In this document: piece by piece, positions 28,865 through 38,086 of the stretch
Position numbering within the stretch: position 1 is the first letter of the stretch
How the letters are laid out: each line of letters opens with the position of its first letter
Assembly (NCBI RefSeq): GCF_020165195.1
Contig: NZ_JAIUHR010000004.1
Span: 248,001-312,000, forward strand
DNA: 64,000 nt
Reading direction: 5' to 3'
Origin: Mesorhizobium sp. CA14
GTDB lineage: Bacteria > Pseudomonadota > Alphaproteobacteria > Rhizobiales > Rhizobiaceae
Notes under the pieces: generated by a model
Database searches by the model: none
Seen by the model: the letters and a program-made list of their open reading frames with translations, nothing else
Told to the model about the DNA's origin: nothing
Program-made: the position numbers and the translations under genes

Positions 28865-29712
28865 TCTTTCCCCGTCACCACCGGTGTGTCGCTGAGACTG
28901 CCCCACTCGGTCCAGGACCCATCGTAAAGCCGGTTGTCGGTATGGCCGAGCGTCTCCAGCGCCAGCGTGATCGCCGCCGCCGTGATGCCCGAGCCGCAGG
29001 ACGTGACAACGGGCTTCGAGAGGTCGATGCCGGCATCCTCGATCACCTTGCGCAGGCGATCCTTCGGCAGCAGCTCGCCATTCTCGGCAAGCGCCGTGAT
29101 CGGGACATTATGCGCACCCGGCATATGGCCCGAACGGACGCCCTGCCGCGGCTCCGGATCGGTGCCTGCAAAGCGGCCGGCCGATCGCGCATCGGCGATT
29201 TGGCTCCCTTGGCTGCCGACGATCCTGCGCATCTCGTCGAGGCCTACAACCCGGTCCTTGTCGAAATCGGCATAGAAGACACTCGGCGCGATCTTGGTCG
29301 GTTCGGCCGTCACGGGCCGGCCCTCGGCCTTCCAGCGGTCAAATCCGCCATTGAGGATGTAGACCTGGAAGACGCCCATGACGCGGAACATCCACCAGGC
29401 GCGCGGCGCCGAGAACAGGCCGGGCCCGTCATAGACGACGATGGTGTCGTCGGCCGAAACGCCCATGGCGCCGACATATTGAGCGAAGTGCTGCGGCGAC
29501 GCCAATGTGTGCGGCAGTTTCGAATCCGGATCGGAAACCGCGTCCTGGTCGAGAAAGCGCGCTCCGGGGATGTGGGCGGCATCGTATTCGGCGCGGGCGT
29601 CGCGCTTTTGCGCCGGCAGATACCAGGAGGCGTCGATAATGGTGAGGCCGGGCTCGCCAAGCCGCTTCTGCAGCCAGTCGGCGTCGACTATGAAGGGACT
29701 GTCCTGCGCCAT
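28861..29712 (-). CDS. sseA: 3-mercaptopyruvate sulfurtransferase
   Basis: Two-domain rhodanese-like enzyme moving sulfur from 3-mercaptopyruvate to thiols or cyanide. 283 residues. The catalytic loop SCGSG (C239) is the MPST form of the rhodanese active-site loop. The N-terminal domain has the interdomain motifs HIPGARFLDQD and YDGPGLFSAPRAWW. It lies in a gene run with cysteine synthase, so it likely acts in cysteine catabolism or sulfur relay. Confidence 0.94.
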   Translation of the reverse strand: MAQDSPFIVDADWLQKRLGEPGLTIIDASWYLPAQKRDARAEYDAAHIPGARFLDQDAVSDPDSKLPHTLASPQHFAQYVGAMGVSADDTIVVYDGPGLFSAPRAWWMFRVMGVFQVYILNGGFDRWKAEGRPVTAEPTKIAPSVFYADFDKDRVVGLDEMRRIVGSQGSQIADARSAGRFAGTDPEPRQGVRSGHMPGAHNVPITALAENGELLPKDRLRKVIEDAGIDLSKPVVTSCGSGITAAAITLALETLGHTDNRLYDGSWTEWGSLSDTPVVTGKE

Positions 29713-29742
29713 TCTATTCTCCTGCCCCGCCTAGCTTTGACG

Positions 29743-30489
29743 TCAGTTCGCCGGCATCGGCCCGAAGCGGATGCGGAATCGCCGGTTCTCGCGGCCTTTC
29801 TTCTCGATCTTGCCGATATGTATGTCGCCGACCTCCCCGGTCGACCTCACATGCGTTCCGCCGCATGGCTGGCTGTCGATCGAGCCGTTGTCGCCGATTA
29901 AGACCAGGCGGATCTTGCCGGTGCCGACCGGCGGGCGGACGTTCTTCGATTTGACCAGGCCGGGATTGGCGGCCAGCGCCTCGTCGGTGATCAGCCGAGT
30001 GAAGATCGGATGGTCGGCGCGCACCAGCTCCATCAGCCGAGCCGTCACATCCTCCCTGGTGAAGCCGGCGTCGGGAATGTCGAAGTCGACGCGGCTGTCG
30101 TCCTCCGCGACCGCCGCCCCGGTGATCGGAAACGGACAGACCACGGTCAGCAGGTGGCAGGCGGAGTGCATGCGCATCAGGAGGTGCCGCCGCTCCCAGT
30201 CGATCAGAAGCTTGAGCCTTTCGCCGACCGCGGGGAGCGTCTGCCCGGGGGCCGGCACATGGATGATCTCCTCCTTGGTCTCGCCGGTGATGGTGGCTGC
30301 GATCGCGATGCGGCCGCCGTCGGCACGTTCGAGCATGCCGGTATCGCCCGGCTGCCCACCGGACGTTGCATAGAAGATCGTGCGGTCGAGAAGGATGCCG
30401 CCACGATCGTTGATGGCGACGACCTCGGCTTCGGCCGTCTTCTGATAGGCGTCGTCGCGAAACAGCGCCTCGGTCCTGTGCGCCATCAT
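29743..30489 (-). CDS. AlaX-type alanyl-tRNA editing protein
   Basis: Stand-alone editing hydrolase that removes serine or glycine from mischarged tRNA-Ala. About 248 residues. Zinc/active-site motifs of the AlaRS editing domain are HSACH in RMHSACHLLTV and CGGTH in SQPCGGTHVRST. The gene overlaps the cysteine synthase stop by ATGA (30486-30489); a second ATG three bases later has slightly better spacing from AAGG and may be the true start. Co-location with cysK and sseA is intriguing because serine is both a cysteine precursor and the mischarging amino acid. Confidence 0.88.
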   Translation of the reverse strand: MMAHRTEALFRDDAYQKTAEAEVVAINDRGGILLDRTIFYATSGGQPGDTGMLERADGGRIAIAATITGETKEEIIHVPAPGQTLPAVGERLKLLIDWERRHLLMRMHSACHLLTVVCPFPITGAAVAEDDSRVDFDIPDAGFTREDVTARLMELVRADHPIFTRLITDEALAANPGLVKSKNVRPPVGTGKIRLVLIGDNGSIDSQPCGGTHVRSTGEVGDIHIGKIEKKGRENRRFRIRFGPMPAN

Positions 30490-31520
30490 GCCACCTTTTC
30501 GAACGGCACGGAAATGTCGATTTTCTCTTCCATCCAGCCCGGCACCGGAAGATTCTTGCCGCGCAGGAACTCCGGATTGAAGAGCTTGGACTGGTAACGC
30601 GTGCCGTAGTCGGCAAGGATCGTCACGATTGTGTGGCCGGGTCCGAGGTCGCGCGCCAGCCGGATGGCGCCGGCGATGTTGATGCCGGTCGAGCCGCCGA
30701 CGCAAAGCCCCTCTTCCTGGATCAGGTCGAAGATGATGGGCAACGCTTCCTCGTCCGGGATCTGGTAGGAGAAATCCGGCGTGAAGCCTTCGAGATTGGC
30801 TGTGATGCGGCCTTGCCCGATGCCCTCGGTGATCGAGTTGCCATCCGATTTCAACTCGCCGCTGGTGTAGAAACTGTAGAGCGCGGCGCCGAGCGGATCG
30901 GCGAGCGCGATCTTGACGTCCTTGCTCTTGCCCTTGAGGCCAAGCGCGACGCCGGCGAGAGTGCCGCCGGAGCCTACGGCCGAAACGAAGGCATCGACCC
31001 TGCCGTTGGTCTGAGCCCAGATTTCCTGGGCCGTCGTGCGGATATGACCGTCGCGGTTCGCGACATTGTCGAACTGGTTGGCCCAGATCGCGCCGTTCGG
31101 CTCCGAGCGCGCCAGTTGCTCGGCAAGCCGGCCGGACAGTTTTATGTAATTGTTTGGGTTCTTGTAGGGCACGGCGGGCACCTCGATGAGCTCCGCGCCC
31201 AGGATCTTGATCACATCCTTCTTTTCCTGACTCTGCGTGTCGGGGATGACGATCACGGTGCGGTAGCCGAGCGCCTTGGCGACCAGCGTCAAGCCGATGC
31301 CGGTGTTGCCGGCAGTCCCTTCCACGATGAGCCCGCCTGGCTTGAGCAGCCCACGCTGTTCGGCGTCGCGGATGATGAACAGGCCGGCCCGATCCTTCAC
31401 CGATTGCCCCGGATTCATGAACTCGGCCTTGCCGAGAATCTCACAGCCGGTCGCCTCCGAAGCCTTGTTGAGCCGGATCAGGGGCGTGTTGCCGATCGCT
31501 TCGATCACAGAACGGGGCAT
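30486..31520 (-). CDS. Cysteine synthase family PLP enzyme
   Basis: Beta-family PLP enzyme of 344 residues that makes cysteine from O-acetylserine and sulfide, or a related thiol reaction. NPGQSVKDRAG holds the PLP lysine. The substrate loop reads EGTAGNTGIG, where classic CysK has TSGNTG. GSGGTLAG and GGSTGINI, the phosphate-binding and C-terminal PLP contacts, are intact. The start at 31520 (MPRSVIEAIGNTPL) has AAGGA 7 bases upstream. The variant loop resembles a fungal/mitochondrial-type subgroup, from general family knowledge; the exact substrate is uncertain. Confidence 0.85.
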   Translation of the reverse strand: MPRSVIEAIGNTPLIRLNKASEATGCEILGKAEFMNPGQSVKDRAGLFIIRDAEQRGLLKPGGLIVEGTAGNTGIGLTLVAKALGYRTVIVIPDTQSQEKKDVIKILGAELIEVPAVPYKNPNNYIKLSGRLAEQLARSEPNGAIWANQFDNVANRDGHIRTTAQEIWAQTNGRVDAFVSAVGSGGTLAGVALGLKGKSKDVKIALADPLGAALYSFYTSGELKSDGNSITEGIGQGRITANLEGFTPDFSYQIPDEEALPIIFDLIQEEGLCVGGSTGINIAGAIRLARDLGPGHTIVTILADYGTRYQSKLFNPEFLRGKNLPVPGWMEEKIDISVPFEKVA

Positions 31521-31710
31521 GCGGGATTCCTTCATGTGTGCGGCGAGACCCTAAAAACCGGACGCCGCGGTTTCAAGGCAAGATTTTGCCTGGTCCAGTC
31601 GCATTCCGCATGGTGCAATGCTCGCAATCATTTCAACGCCAGGTGCAAACCGCTCTTTTCAACCGATTTCATCGCCGCTAGAGCAAACCGGAACATCCGC
31701 AGGACACCCC

Positions 31711-32559
31711 ATGACACTCTACCGGGCCAATCCAAAAGACGGTGTCGCCTGGATCACGGGCGGCAGCAGTGGGCTTGGGCGCGCACTGGCCAAGGATCTC
31801 GCCAATCAAGGCTATGCCGTGGCGGTGACGTCGCTGCCGGACGATCCGGTCGAGACGCTGATCGTCGAAACGGCGCAAATGTCGGGACATGTGAGATCCT
31901 TTCCCTGCGACGTGACCGACGAGCACGGTATGGCGCGCACGGCCGCCGCGATCGAGGAACAGATGGGGCCGATCGTGCTTGCCGTCTTTAACGCCGGCAA
32001 CTACATCGCCACCCCCGGCGAGAATCTGGTGGTGCGCGATTTCCATCGCTCCTTTGCCGTGAACTATTTCGGCATCGTCAACGGCGTGGTGCCGGTCGTC
32101 GAGCATATGCGCGTGCGCGGGCGCGGCCATGTCGTTCTGGTCGGATCGGTCACTGCCTATTCCGGCTGGCCGACGACGGCCGCCTATGGCGGCACCAAGG
32201 CCGCGATCAACATCCTGGCGGAGTCGCTGAAATACGACTTCGACAAGATGAACATCCGGGTCCAGGTCATCAATCCGGGATTCATCGACACGCCTTTGAC
32301 TGAAAAGAACAAGCTGCCGATGCCGGGCCTCATGCCTGTGCACCGCGCGTCGCGCCGCATGGCGCGCGGCATCAGGAAGGGCGGCTTCGAAGTCACCTTC
32401 CCGTACCACATAAGCTGGCTGTTGAAGCTGCTCGGCCTGCTGCCGCGACCGATCGGCCGCTTCGTCATCGGGCTCACCACCCACTGGTGGGGGCGGCCAT
32501 TGCATTTCGATCGCAGGCTGCCTGGCGATAAAAACCCATCCCGCGACAAGGCCACATAG
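31711..32559 (+). CDS. Short-chain dehydrogenase/reductase
   Basis: Classical SDR oxidoreductase of 282 residues. Nucleotide-binding ITGGSSGLGRAL begins near residue 16; NAG appears in VFNAGNY; the catalytic Ser is in LVGSVTAYSG and the Tyr-Lys pair in AAYGGTKAA. After the Rossmann core a basic, hydrophobic C-terminal stretch (SWLLKLLGLLPRPIGRFVIGL) may touch the membrane. Substrate unknown. ATG at 31711 has AGGA 7 bases upstream. Followed by an alpha/beta hydrolase gene after 84 bases, possibly cotranscribed. Confidence 0.92.
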   Translation: MTLYRANPKDGVAWITGGSSGLGRALAKDLANQGYAVAVTSLPDDPVETLIVETAQMSGHVRSFPCDVTDEHGMARTAAAIEEQMGPIVLAVFNAGNYIATPGENLVVRDFHRSFAVNYFGIVNGVVPVVEHMRVRGRGHVVLVGSVTAYSGWPTTAAYGGTKAAINILAESLKYDFDKMNIRVQVINPGFIDTPLTEKNKLPMPGLMPVHRASRRMARGIRKGGFEVTFPYHISWLLKLLGLLPRPIGRFVIGLTTHWWGRPLHFDRRLPGDKNPSRDKAT

Positions 32560-32643
32560 GTAGGGGCTACATAAGCCGGCGAAACGGCGATTGCCTGCCG
32601 GCGGGTACGGCCATAGGTTGAGAATCATTATTTGGAGACTGTA

Positions 32644-33633
32644 ATGGGGCGGCGGATCGTGCTGGCGGTGCTTGGCCTTGCAGTCATCCTGGTCGCCGGC
32701 TTCTTTCTCGGCCCGCGCGTGCCGGTCGACACTACAATCCATTTCAATCCATCGGTGATCGGCGATGATCCGCAGGCCTATCTGGCGCGTGAAGAGGCTG
32801 CCGTGCCCAACATCCGCGACGGCCTCGACAAGGAGATTATCTGGGCGAATCCGATGGTCCACGCCAAGACGCCTTTGGCCATCGTCTATATCCATGGCTT
32901 TTCCGCCTCGAAGGGCGAGGTTCGCCCCTTGCCGGACGATATCGCGGAGGAACTGGACGCCAACCTGTTCTACACGCGCCTGACCGGGCATGGCCAGGAC
33001 GGCGCGGCGATGGCGCAGGGCAGCGTGAATGCGTGGATAAACGACTATGAGGAGGCCTTGGCCATCGGCCGCGCCATCGGCGACAAGGTGATCGTCATCG
33101 GAACCTCGACCGGCGGCTCGCTGGCGGCGTGGGCCGCCACGCAGCCGGGCGCATCCGACGATGTCGTGGCCATCGCGTTCATATCGCCGAATTTCGGCGT
33201 CAAGGCCTCCGGCGCCGAGTTGCTGATCATGCCCTGGGGCCGGCAGCTCGCCGAGCTTGTCGGCGGCAAGGAGCGCAGCTTCCCTGCGCGCAATGCGCTG
33301 CACGAGAAATTCTGGACCACCAAATATCCCATGAAGTCGGTGCTGCCGATGGCGGCGCTCACCAATCTTGCCTATGAGGCGCCGGTCGAGAAGGCGAAAA
33401 TCCCTGCCCTGTTCATCTTCTCGGATTCCGACAAGGTGGTGCGGCCCGACCGCACGCGCGAGATCGCCGGGCGCTGGGGCGGCCCGCACGAACTGGTGCC
33501 GGTCGACGACACCGGCGATCCGGACAATCACGTCATCGCCGGCGATGTGCTGTCGCCGCAAACCACAGCCTTCCTTACCCAACGCATCGTGGTGTGGGTG
33601 AAGGCGCTGATGCAGCAGCAGTCAGGCCAGTGA
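32644..33633 (+). CDS. Membrane-anchored or exported alpha/beta hydrolase
   Basis: A 329-residue hydrolase with an N-terminal hydrophobic helix (IVLAVLGLAVILVAGFFLG), either an anchor or an uncleaved signal. YIHGFSASKGE marks the oxyanion region; the nucleophile elbow is GTSTGG; DSDKVV and DPDNHV supply the likely Asp and His. ATG at 32644 was chosen over an in-frame TTG 12 bases earlier because GGAG lies 6 bases upstream. The last codons overlap a short tandem duplication. Confidence 0.88.
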   Translation: MGRRIVLAVLGLAVILVAGFFLGPRVPVDTTIHFNPSVIGDDPQAYLAREEAAVPNIRDGLDKEIIWANPMVHAKTPLAIVYIHGFSASKGEVRPLPDDIAEELDANLFYTRLTGHGQDGAAMAQGSVNAWINDYEEALAIGRAIGDKVIVIGTSTGGSLAAWAATQPGASDDVVAIAFISPNFGVKASGAELLIMPWGRQLAELVGGKERSFPARNALHEKFWTTKYPMKSVLPMAALTNLAYEAPVEKAKIPALFIFSDSDKVVRPDRTREIAGRWGGPHELVPVDDTGDPDNHVIAGDVLSPQTTAFLTQRIVVWVKALMQQQSGQ

Positions 33634-33650
33634 AGTCAGGCCAGTGGAGT

Positions 33651-33682
33651 GAAAAACGGCCGAAGCATCGCTCCGGCCGTTC
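33651..33682 (-). terminator. Bidirectional terminator between hydrolase and helicase
   Basis: Stem AACGGCCG (33655-33662) and CGGCCGTT (33674-33681). The As at 33652-33656 give a T tract for the minus-strand helicase; the plus-strand side is weaker (TTCCTGTT). Confidence 0.7.
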
Positions 33683-33705
33683 CTGTTCGCCTGATTCTGC
33701 TAGGC

Positions 33706-35145
33706 TCAAGCGGCCCGGTTCGCCGGACGCTTGCCGCCGAAGCGGCGCTTGTTGTTGCCCTTGAAGCGCTTGAAGCCGTCGGGCTTGCTCGAGCCATTCG
33801 GCTTGGCCGCAGCCGGGCGTTCGCCCTGAGGCTTCGGAGCGCGCTCGCCATAAGGCTGGCCGCCGAAGCGCTTGTTGTCGCCACCGTTGCCAGGGCGGCG
33901 GCCATCGCGGCGGGCGCCGTGATGCTCGCGGTCATTGGCCGGTTCGAAATGACGCTCGGTCTTTTCCCTGGGGTCGCGCTGCGGATCCGGGCTGCCGAGA
34001 TGGTCCGCGACGACCGGCAGCTTCATGCGGATGATGCGCTCGACCTGCCGCAGCTTGGCGTTTTCCGAAGGATCGCACAGCGTGATCGCAATACCGTCTC
34101 TGCCGTTGCGGCCGGTGCGGCCGATACGGTGGACGTAGCTTTCCGCTTCGTCCGGCAGGTCGAAATTCACGACATGGCTGATGCCGGGCACGTCGATGCC
34201 GCGCGCCGCGATATCGGTCGCGACCAGGATGCGAACCGAGCCGTCGCGGAAATCGTTGAGCGCCTTCTGGCGTGCGTTCTGCGACTTGTTGCCATGGATG
34301 ACCGCAGCCTCGAAACCGTCACGGGCAAGGTCCTTGGTGACGCGGTCGGCACCGTGCTTGGTGCGCGAGAACACGATCACCGAGCGCATTGCCTCGTCGG
34401 CGAGCATCTTGGACAGCACCTGGCGCTTCTGCTTGGTGCGGGCGAGCACCACGCTCTGCACGATCTCGGCTGCCGCAGTGCTCTGCGGCGCGACTTCGAC
34501 GCGGATCGGGTTCTTCAGAAGGCCCTTTGCCAATTCGGCGATTTCATTCGGCATGGTCGCCGAGAACAGCACCGTCTGACGGTCGGCCGCGGTCGCCTTG
34601 GCGATGCGCTTGACGTCGTTGATGAAGCCCATGTCGAGCATGCGGTCGCCCTCATCCAGCACCAGCCATTTGGTGTCGGCAAGAATGAGGTCGCCTTCGC
34701 GCACCAGATCGGTCAGCCGGCCGGGGGTGGCGATCAGGATGTCGACGCCGGGCGCAACCTTCTTCACCTGGCTGAAACGCGAGACGCCGCCCAGCACCAG
34801 CGCGGTCGAGACATGCGCGCCCTTGGCGAGGATCTTGATGGTGTCCTCGATCTGCACGGCGAGCTCGCGCGTCGGCGCCAGGATGAGCGCCCGCGTCGTC
34901 TTCGGCCGGCGCTTGGTGCCGAGACCGATGATCTTCGAGAGGATCGGCAGCGCGAAGGCCGCGGTCTTGCCCGAACCGGTCTGGGCGATGCCGAAAATGT
35001 CGCGGCCTTCCATCTGCGGCGGGATCGCCTGCGTCTGGATCGGCTTCGGATCGGTGAAACCGGCGGCATGGGTTGCCTTGAGCAGCGCGCCCGAAATCCC
35101 AAGTGCTGCGAAACCGTTCAGTTCCGCTGTGTTTTCGTTGGTCAA
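33706..35145 (-). CDS. DEAD-box-type ATP-dependent RNA helicase
   Basis: RNA helicase of 479 residues, RhlE-like. Motif I AQTGSGKTAAF, motif Ia PTRELAVQ, motif II written DEGD (LVLDEGDRMLD) rather than DEAD, motif III SAT, motif V ATDIAARGIDV and motif VI HRIGRTGRNG are all present. The basic, glycine/asparagine-rich tail (about 380-479) is typical of RNA-binding extensions. Likely roles are ribosome assembly and cold growth. The leader upstream contains two perfect hairpins. Confidence 0.94.
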   Translation of the reverse strand: MTNENTAELNGFAALGISGALLKATHAAGFTDPKPIQTQAIPPQMEGRDIFGIAQTGSGKTAAFALPILSKIIGLGTKRRPKTTRALILAPTRELAVQIEDTIKILAKGAHVSTALVLGGVSRFSQVKKVAPGVDILIATPGRLTDLVREGDLILADTKWLVLDEGDRMLDMGFINDVKRIAKATAADRQTVLFSATMPNEIAELAKGLLKNPIRVEVAPQSTAAAEIVQSVVLARTKQKRQVLSKMLADEAMRSVIVFSRTKHGADRVTKDLARDGFEAAVIHGNKSQNARQKALNDFRDGSVRILVATDIAARGIDVPGISHVVNFDLPDEAESYVHRIGRTGRNGRDGIAITLCDPSENAKLRQVERIIRMKLPVVADHLGSPDPQRDPREKTERHFEPANDREHHGARRDGRRPGNGGDNKRFGGQPYGERAPKPQGERPAAAKPNGSSKPDGFKRFKGNNKRRFGGKRPANRAA

Positions 35146-35535
35146 AATAATCTTCTTTCACGCGGCCTTGTGGCCGCAAACATCAATGGCGGCAGGGCGC
35201 AACCTGCCGTCGGATAAATTGTCATGGAACGACAAGGCGGCGGACAATCGTCCGCGCGGCTGCGCTGTCGTGCCCGCAAGCATCATGCCTCGGGGCTTTT
35301 TCGCCAGCTTGCCGATCGACCATGGCCGATTTGCCGGAAAGAGGGAAAACAGACGCAACCAGTCTCATTCGTCGAGAAGGCCGGATATCCCGGCCCAAGC
35401 GCCTATGCCACCGCATATGGCTGAGTTCGTTCCGAAATGCAAGGGCTCCATATTGCAATGCAGCAAAACAGGGATGCTTGCGCTCCCCTGCCCGCGCGAT
35501 TACCACAAATTGCTTATTGGTTTTGAGGACCGGCA
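35146..35535. promoter_or_regulatory. Divergent intergenic region, helicase and pccB
   Basis: A 390-base region without a supported gene. Near the helicase start are hairpins GCGGCC-TTGT-GGCCGC (35162-35177) and GGCAGG-GCGCAA-CCTGCC (35191-35208), on the minus-strand leader. Near pccB a TTGC...GCAA dyad (TTGCAATGCAGCAA, about 35454-35467) sits roughly 70 bases before the start, and GAGG precedes the pccB ATG by 7 bases. I see no other ORF with a good ribosome site. Confidence 0.45.
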
Positions 35536-37068
35536 ATGAAGGACGTGCTGAAGGAACTCGAGCGCCGCCGCGAGATTGCCCGCATGGGCGGCGGCAAGGA
35601 CCGCATTGAGGCGCAGCACAAGAAGGGCAAGCTCACCGCTCGCGAGCGCATCGAGATATTCCTCGACGAGGGCTCGTTCGAGGAATTCGATATGTATGTC
35701 GAGCACCGCTCGACCGATTTCGGCATGGAGAAGACCAAGATCGCCGGCGACGGCGTGGTCACCGGCTGGGGCACCGTCAACGGCCGCCCGGTCTATATCT
35801 TCGCCAAGGATTTTACCGTGTTCGGCGGCTCGCTTTCGGAAGCGCATGCCGAAAAGGTCATCAAGGTCCAGGAGATGGCGCTGCGCAATCGCGCGCCGAT
35901 CATCGGCCTCTACGACGCCGGCGGCGCACGCATCCAGGAAGGCGTGGCCGCGCTTGGCGGCTATGCCGAGATATTCCAGCGCAATGTGCTGGCATCCGGC
36001 GTCATTCCGCAAATTTCGTTGATCATGGGTCCCTGCGCCGGCGGTGACGTCTACTCGCCCGCCATGACCGATTTCATCTTCATGGTGCGCGACACCTCCT
36101 ACATGTTCGTCACCGGACCGGATGTGGTGAAGACGGTGACCAACGAGACGGTGACCGCGGAAAGCCTCGGCGGCGCAAGCGTGCACACCACCAAATCCTC
36201 CATCGCCGATGGCGCCTATGACAATGATGTCGAGGCGCTGCTGCAGATGCGCCGGCTGGTCGATCTTCTGCCGGCGTCGAACACAGCCGAGATTCCCGAG
36301 ATCGAGTGCTACCAGTCGGTGACGGATCACGACCTGTCGCTCGACCGGCTGATCCCCGACAATGCGAACAAGCCCTACGACATCAAGGAGCTGATCCTGA
36401 AGGTCGCGGACGAAGGCGATTTCTTCGAGATCCAGCAGAGTTTTGCCAAGAACATCGTCACCGGCTTCGGCCGGGTCGAGGGCCGCACCGTGGGCTTCGT
36501 CGCCAACCAGCCGATGGTGCTGGCCGGCGTGCTCGATTCCGACGCCAGCCGCAAGGCCGCGCGCTTCGTGCGCTTCTGCGACTGTTTTTCCATCCCAATC
36601 GTCACCTTCGTCGACGTGCCAGGCTTCCTGCCGGGCACCGCGCAGGAATATGGCGGGCTGATCAAGCATGGCGCCAAGCTGCTTTTCGCCTATGCCGAGG
36701 CGACCGTGCCGAAGATCACCGTCATCACCCGCAAGGCCTATGGCGGCGCCTATGACGTGATGGCCTCGAAGCATCTGCGCGGCGACATGAACTATGCCTG
36801 GCCGACGGCGCAGATCGCGGTGATGGGCGCCAGGGGCGCGGTCGAGATCATCTATCGCAAGGATATCGGCGATCCCGAGAAAATTGCTGCCCATACAAAG
36901 ACTTACGAGGATCGCTTCCTGTCGCCCTTCGTTGCAGCCGAACGCGGCTACGTCGACGAGGTGATCATGCCGCATTCGACCCGCCGCCGCGTCGCGCGAG
37001 CGCTGCGCATGCTGCGCAACAAGGACATGCAGAACCCCTGGAAGAAGCACGACAACATCCCGCTGTGA
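35536..37068 (+). CDS. pccB: Propionyl-CoA carboxylase beta chain
   Basis: Carboxyltransferase subunit that moves CO2 from biotin to propionyl-CoA, giving methylmalonyl-CoA. 510 residues. The two crotonase-like halves show acyl-CoA and biotin sites: [40 protein letters not shown] and [11 protein letters not shown]. The C-terminus KKHDNIPL is the typical PccB ending. The biotin-carrying alpha chain is not in the window; in rhizobia it usually lies a few genes downstream, but here two glycosyltransferase genes follow. Confidence 0.96.
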   Translation: MKDVLKELERRREIARMGGGKDRIEAQHKKGKLTARERIEIFLDEGSFEEFDMYVEHRSTDFGMEKTKIAGDGVVTGWGTVNGRPVYIFAKDFTVFGGSLSEAHAEKVIKVQEMALRNRAPIIGLYDAGGARIQEGVAALGGYAEIFQRNVLASGVIPQISLIMGPCAGGDVYSPAMTDFIFMVRDTSYMFVTGPDVVKTVTNETVTAESLGGASVHTTKSSIADGAYDNDVEALLQMRRLVDLLPASNTAEIPEIECYQSVTDHDLSLDRLIPDNANKPYDIKELILKVADEGDFFEIQQSFAKNIVTGFGRVEGRTVGFVANQPMVLAGVLDSDASRKAARFVRFCDCFSIPIVTFVDVPGFLPGTAQEYGGLIKHGAKLLFAYAEATVPKITVITRKAYGGAYDVMASKHLRGDMNYAWPTAQIAVMGARGAVEIIYRKDIGDPEKIAAHTKTYEDRFLSPFVAAERGYVDEVIMPHSTRRRVARALRMLRNKDMQNPWKKHDNIPL

Positions 37069-37087
37069 CAAGCTGCACCGATAAGAA

Positions 37088-38029
37088 ATGCGCATAACCC
37101 TTGCAGCCCAGAGCCTCATTCCAGCGAAGGGGTATGGCGGCACACAGCGTCAGGTCGAGTGGCTGATCACCGAACTGGTCAGGCTCGGGCACCATGTGGT
37201 CCTGATCGCCGCGCCGGGATCGTCGCATCCACTATGCGAGGTCAGGCATGCGATCAGCGATGCCGAGTGCCGGGCGGCGATTCCACGCGACACGCAGATC
37301 GTCAATCTCCACGCCTGGAAGGTAGAGGTCCCCTTTCCGACGCTCAACACCGAGCACGGTCATCTTCCGGATTATCCACGGCCGCAGCCCAACTGGAACT
37401 TTCTCAGCGCTCGCCATGCCGAGCTGCATGGCCGCAAGACCTTCGTCTACAATGGTTTTCCGGTGGACGCCTATCGCCTGGCACCGTCGAAGAACGACCA
37501 TTTGTTTTTCATGGCGGCCATCGCGCGGGCCGGAAAGGGGCTGAACCGGGCGGTGGACCTGGCGAAGAAATTCGACTTCACCCTCGATATCGCCGGCGGC
37601 TCGCGCTGGAAGCTGCTCGGCCGCAGCAAGACACGTCGCGAGGGCGTGTTTTTCAAGAGCATTTCCGCCCGCTACCGCTTTCACGGCATGGTCGACGGCC
37701 AGGACAAATTGCGCCTGCTGGGTGAATCGAAGGCATTTCTCAACCCGATCTCCTGGGAGGAGCCGTTCGGCATGGCGCAGGTCGAGGCCATGCTGTGCGG
37801 CACGCCCGTGCTCACCACACCGCGCGGCGCGCTCGTCGAAACCGTCGATGCGGATACCGGCCGGTTCTTCGAGTCCGACGAGGAGTTCGGGCGCGGTTTT
37901 GCCGAGGCCGGAGGCCTGTCCGCGCAGCGATGCCGGCAGTCTGCGGCGGACAGATTCCCGATCGAGAAAACGGCAAAAGCCTATCTGGAACTCTATGCCC
38001 GCATCCTTGATGGCGAAGCGCTTCCGTGA
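37088..38029 (+). CDS. Glycosyltransferase, GT4-like
   Basis: A 313-residue GT-B glycosyltransferase. The N-terminal MRITLAAQSLIPAKGYGGTQRQ has the acceptor-side glycine loop; the C-terminal half has the family donor-site pattern SWEEPFGMAQVEAMLCGTPVL with the catalytic-type E-x7-E spacing. No membrane segment. Likely works on lipopolysaccharide or another surface glycan, consistent with the heptosyltransferase-like gene just downstream. Acceptor unknown. Confidence 0.88.
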   Translation: MRITLAAQSLIPAKGYGGTQRQVEWLITELVRLGHHVVLIAAPGSSHPLCEVRHAISDAECRAAIPRDTQIVNLHAWKVEVPFPTLNTEHGHLPDYPRPQPNWNFLSARHAELHGRKTFVYNGFPVDAYRLAPSKNDHLFFMAAIARAGKGLNRAVDLAKKFDFTLDIAGGSRWKLLGRSKTRREGVFFKSISARYRFHGMVDGQDKLRLLGESKAFLNPISWEEPFGMAQVEAMLCGTPVLTTPRGALVETVDADTGRFFESDEEFGRGFAEAGGLSAQRCRQSAADRFPIEKTAKAYLELYARILDGEALP

Positions 38030-38086
38030 CAAATCACCGTCATGCTCGCCATTGGCAGCGGCTGTTCCAGATCAAAAAGGTAGCGC

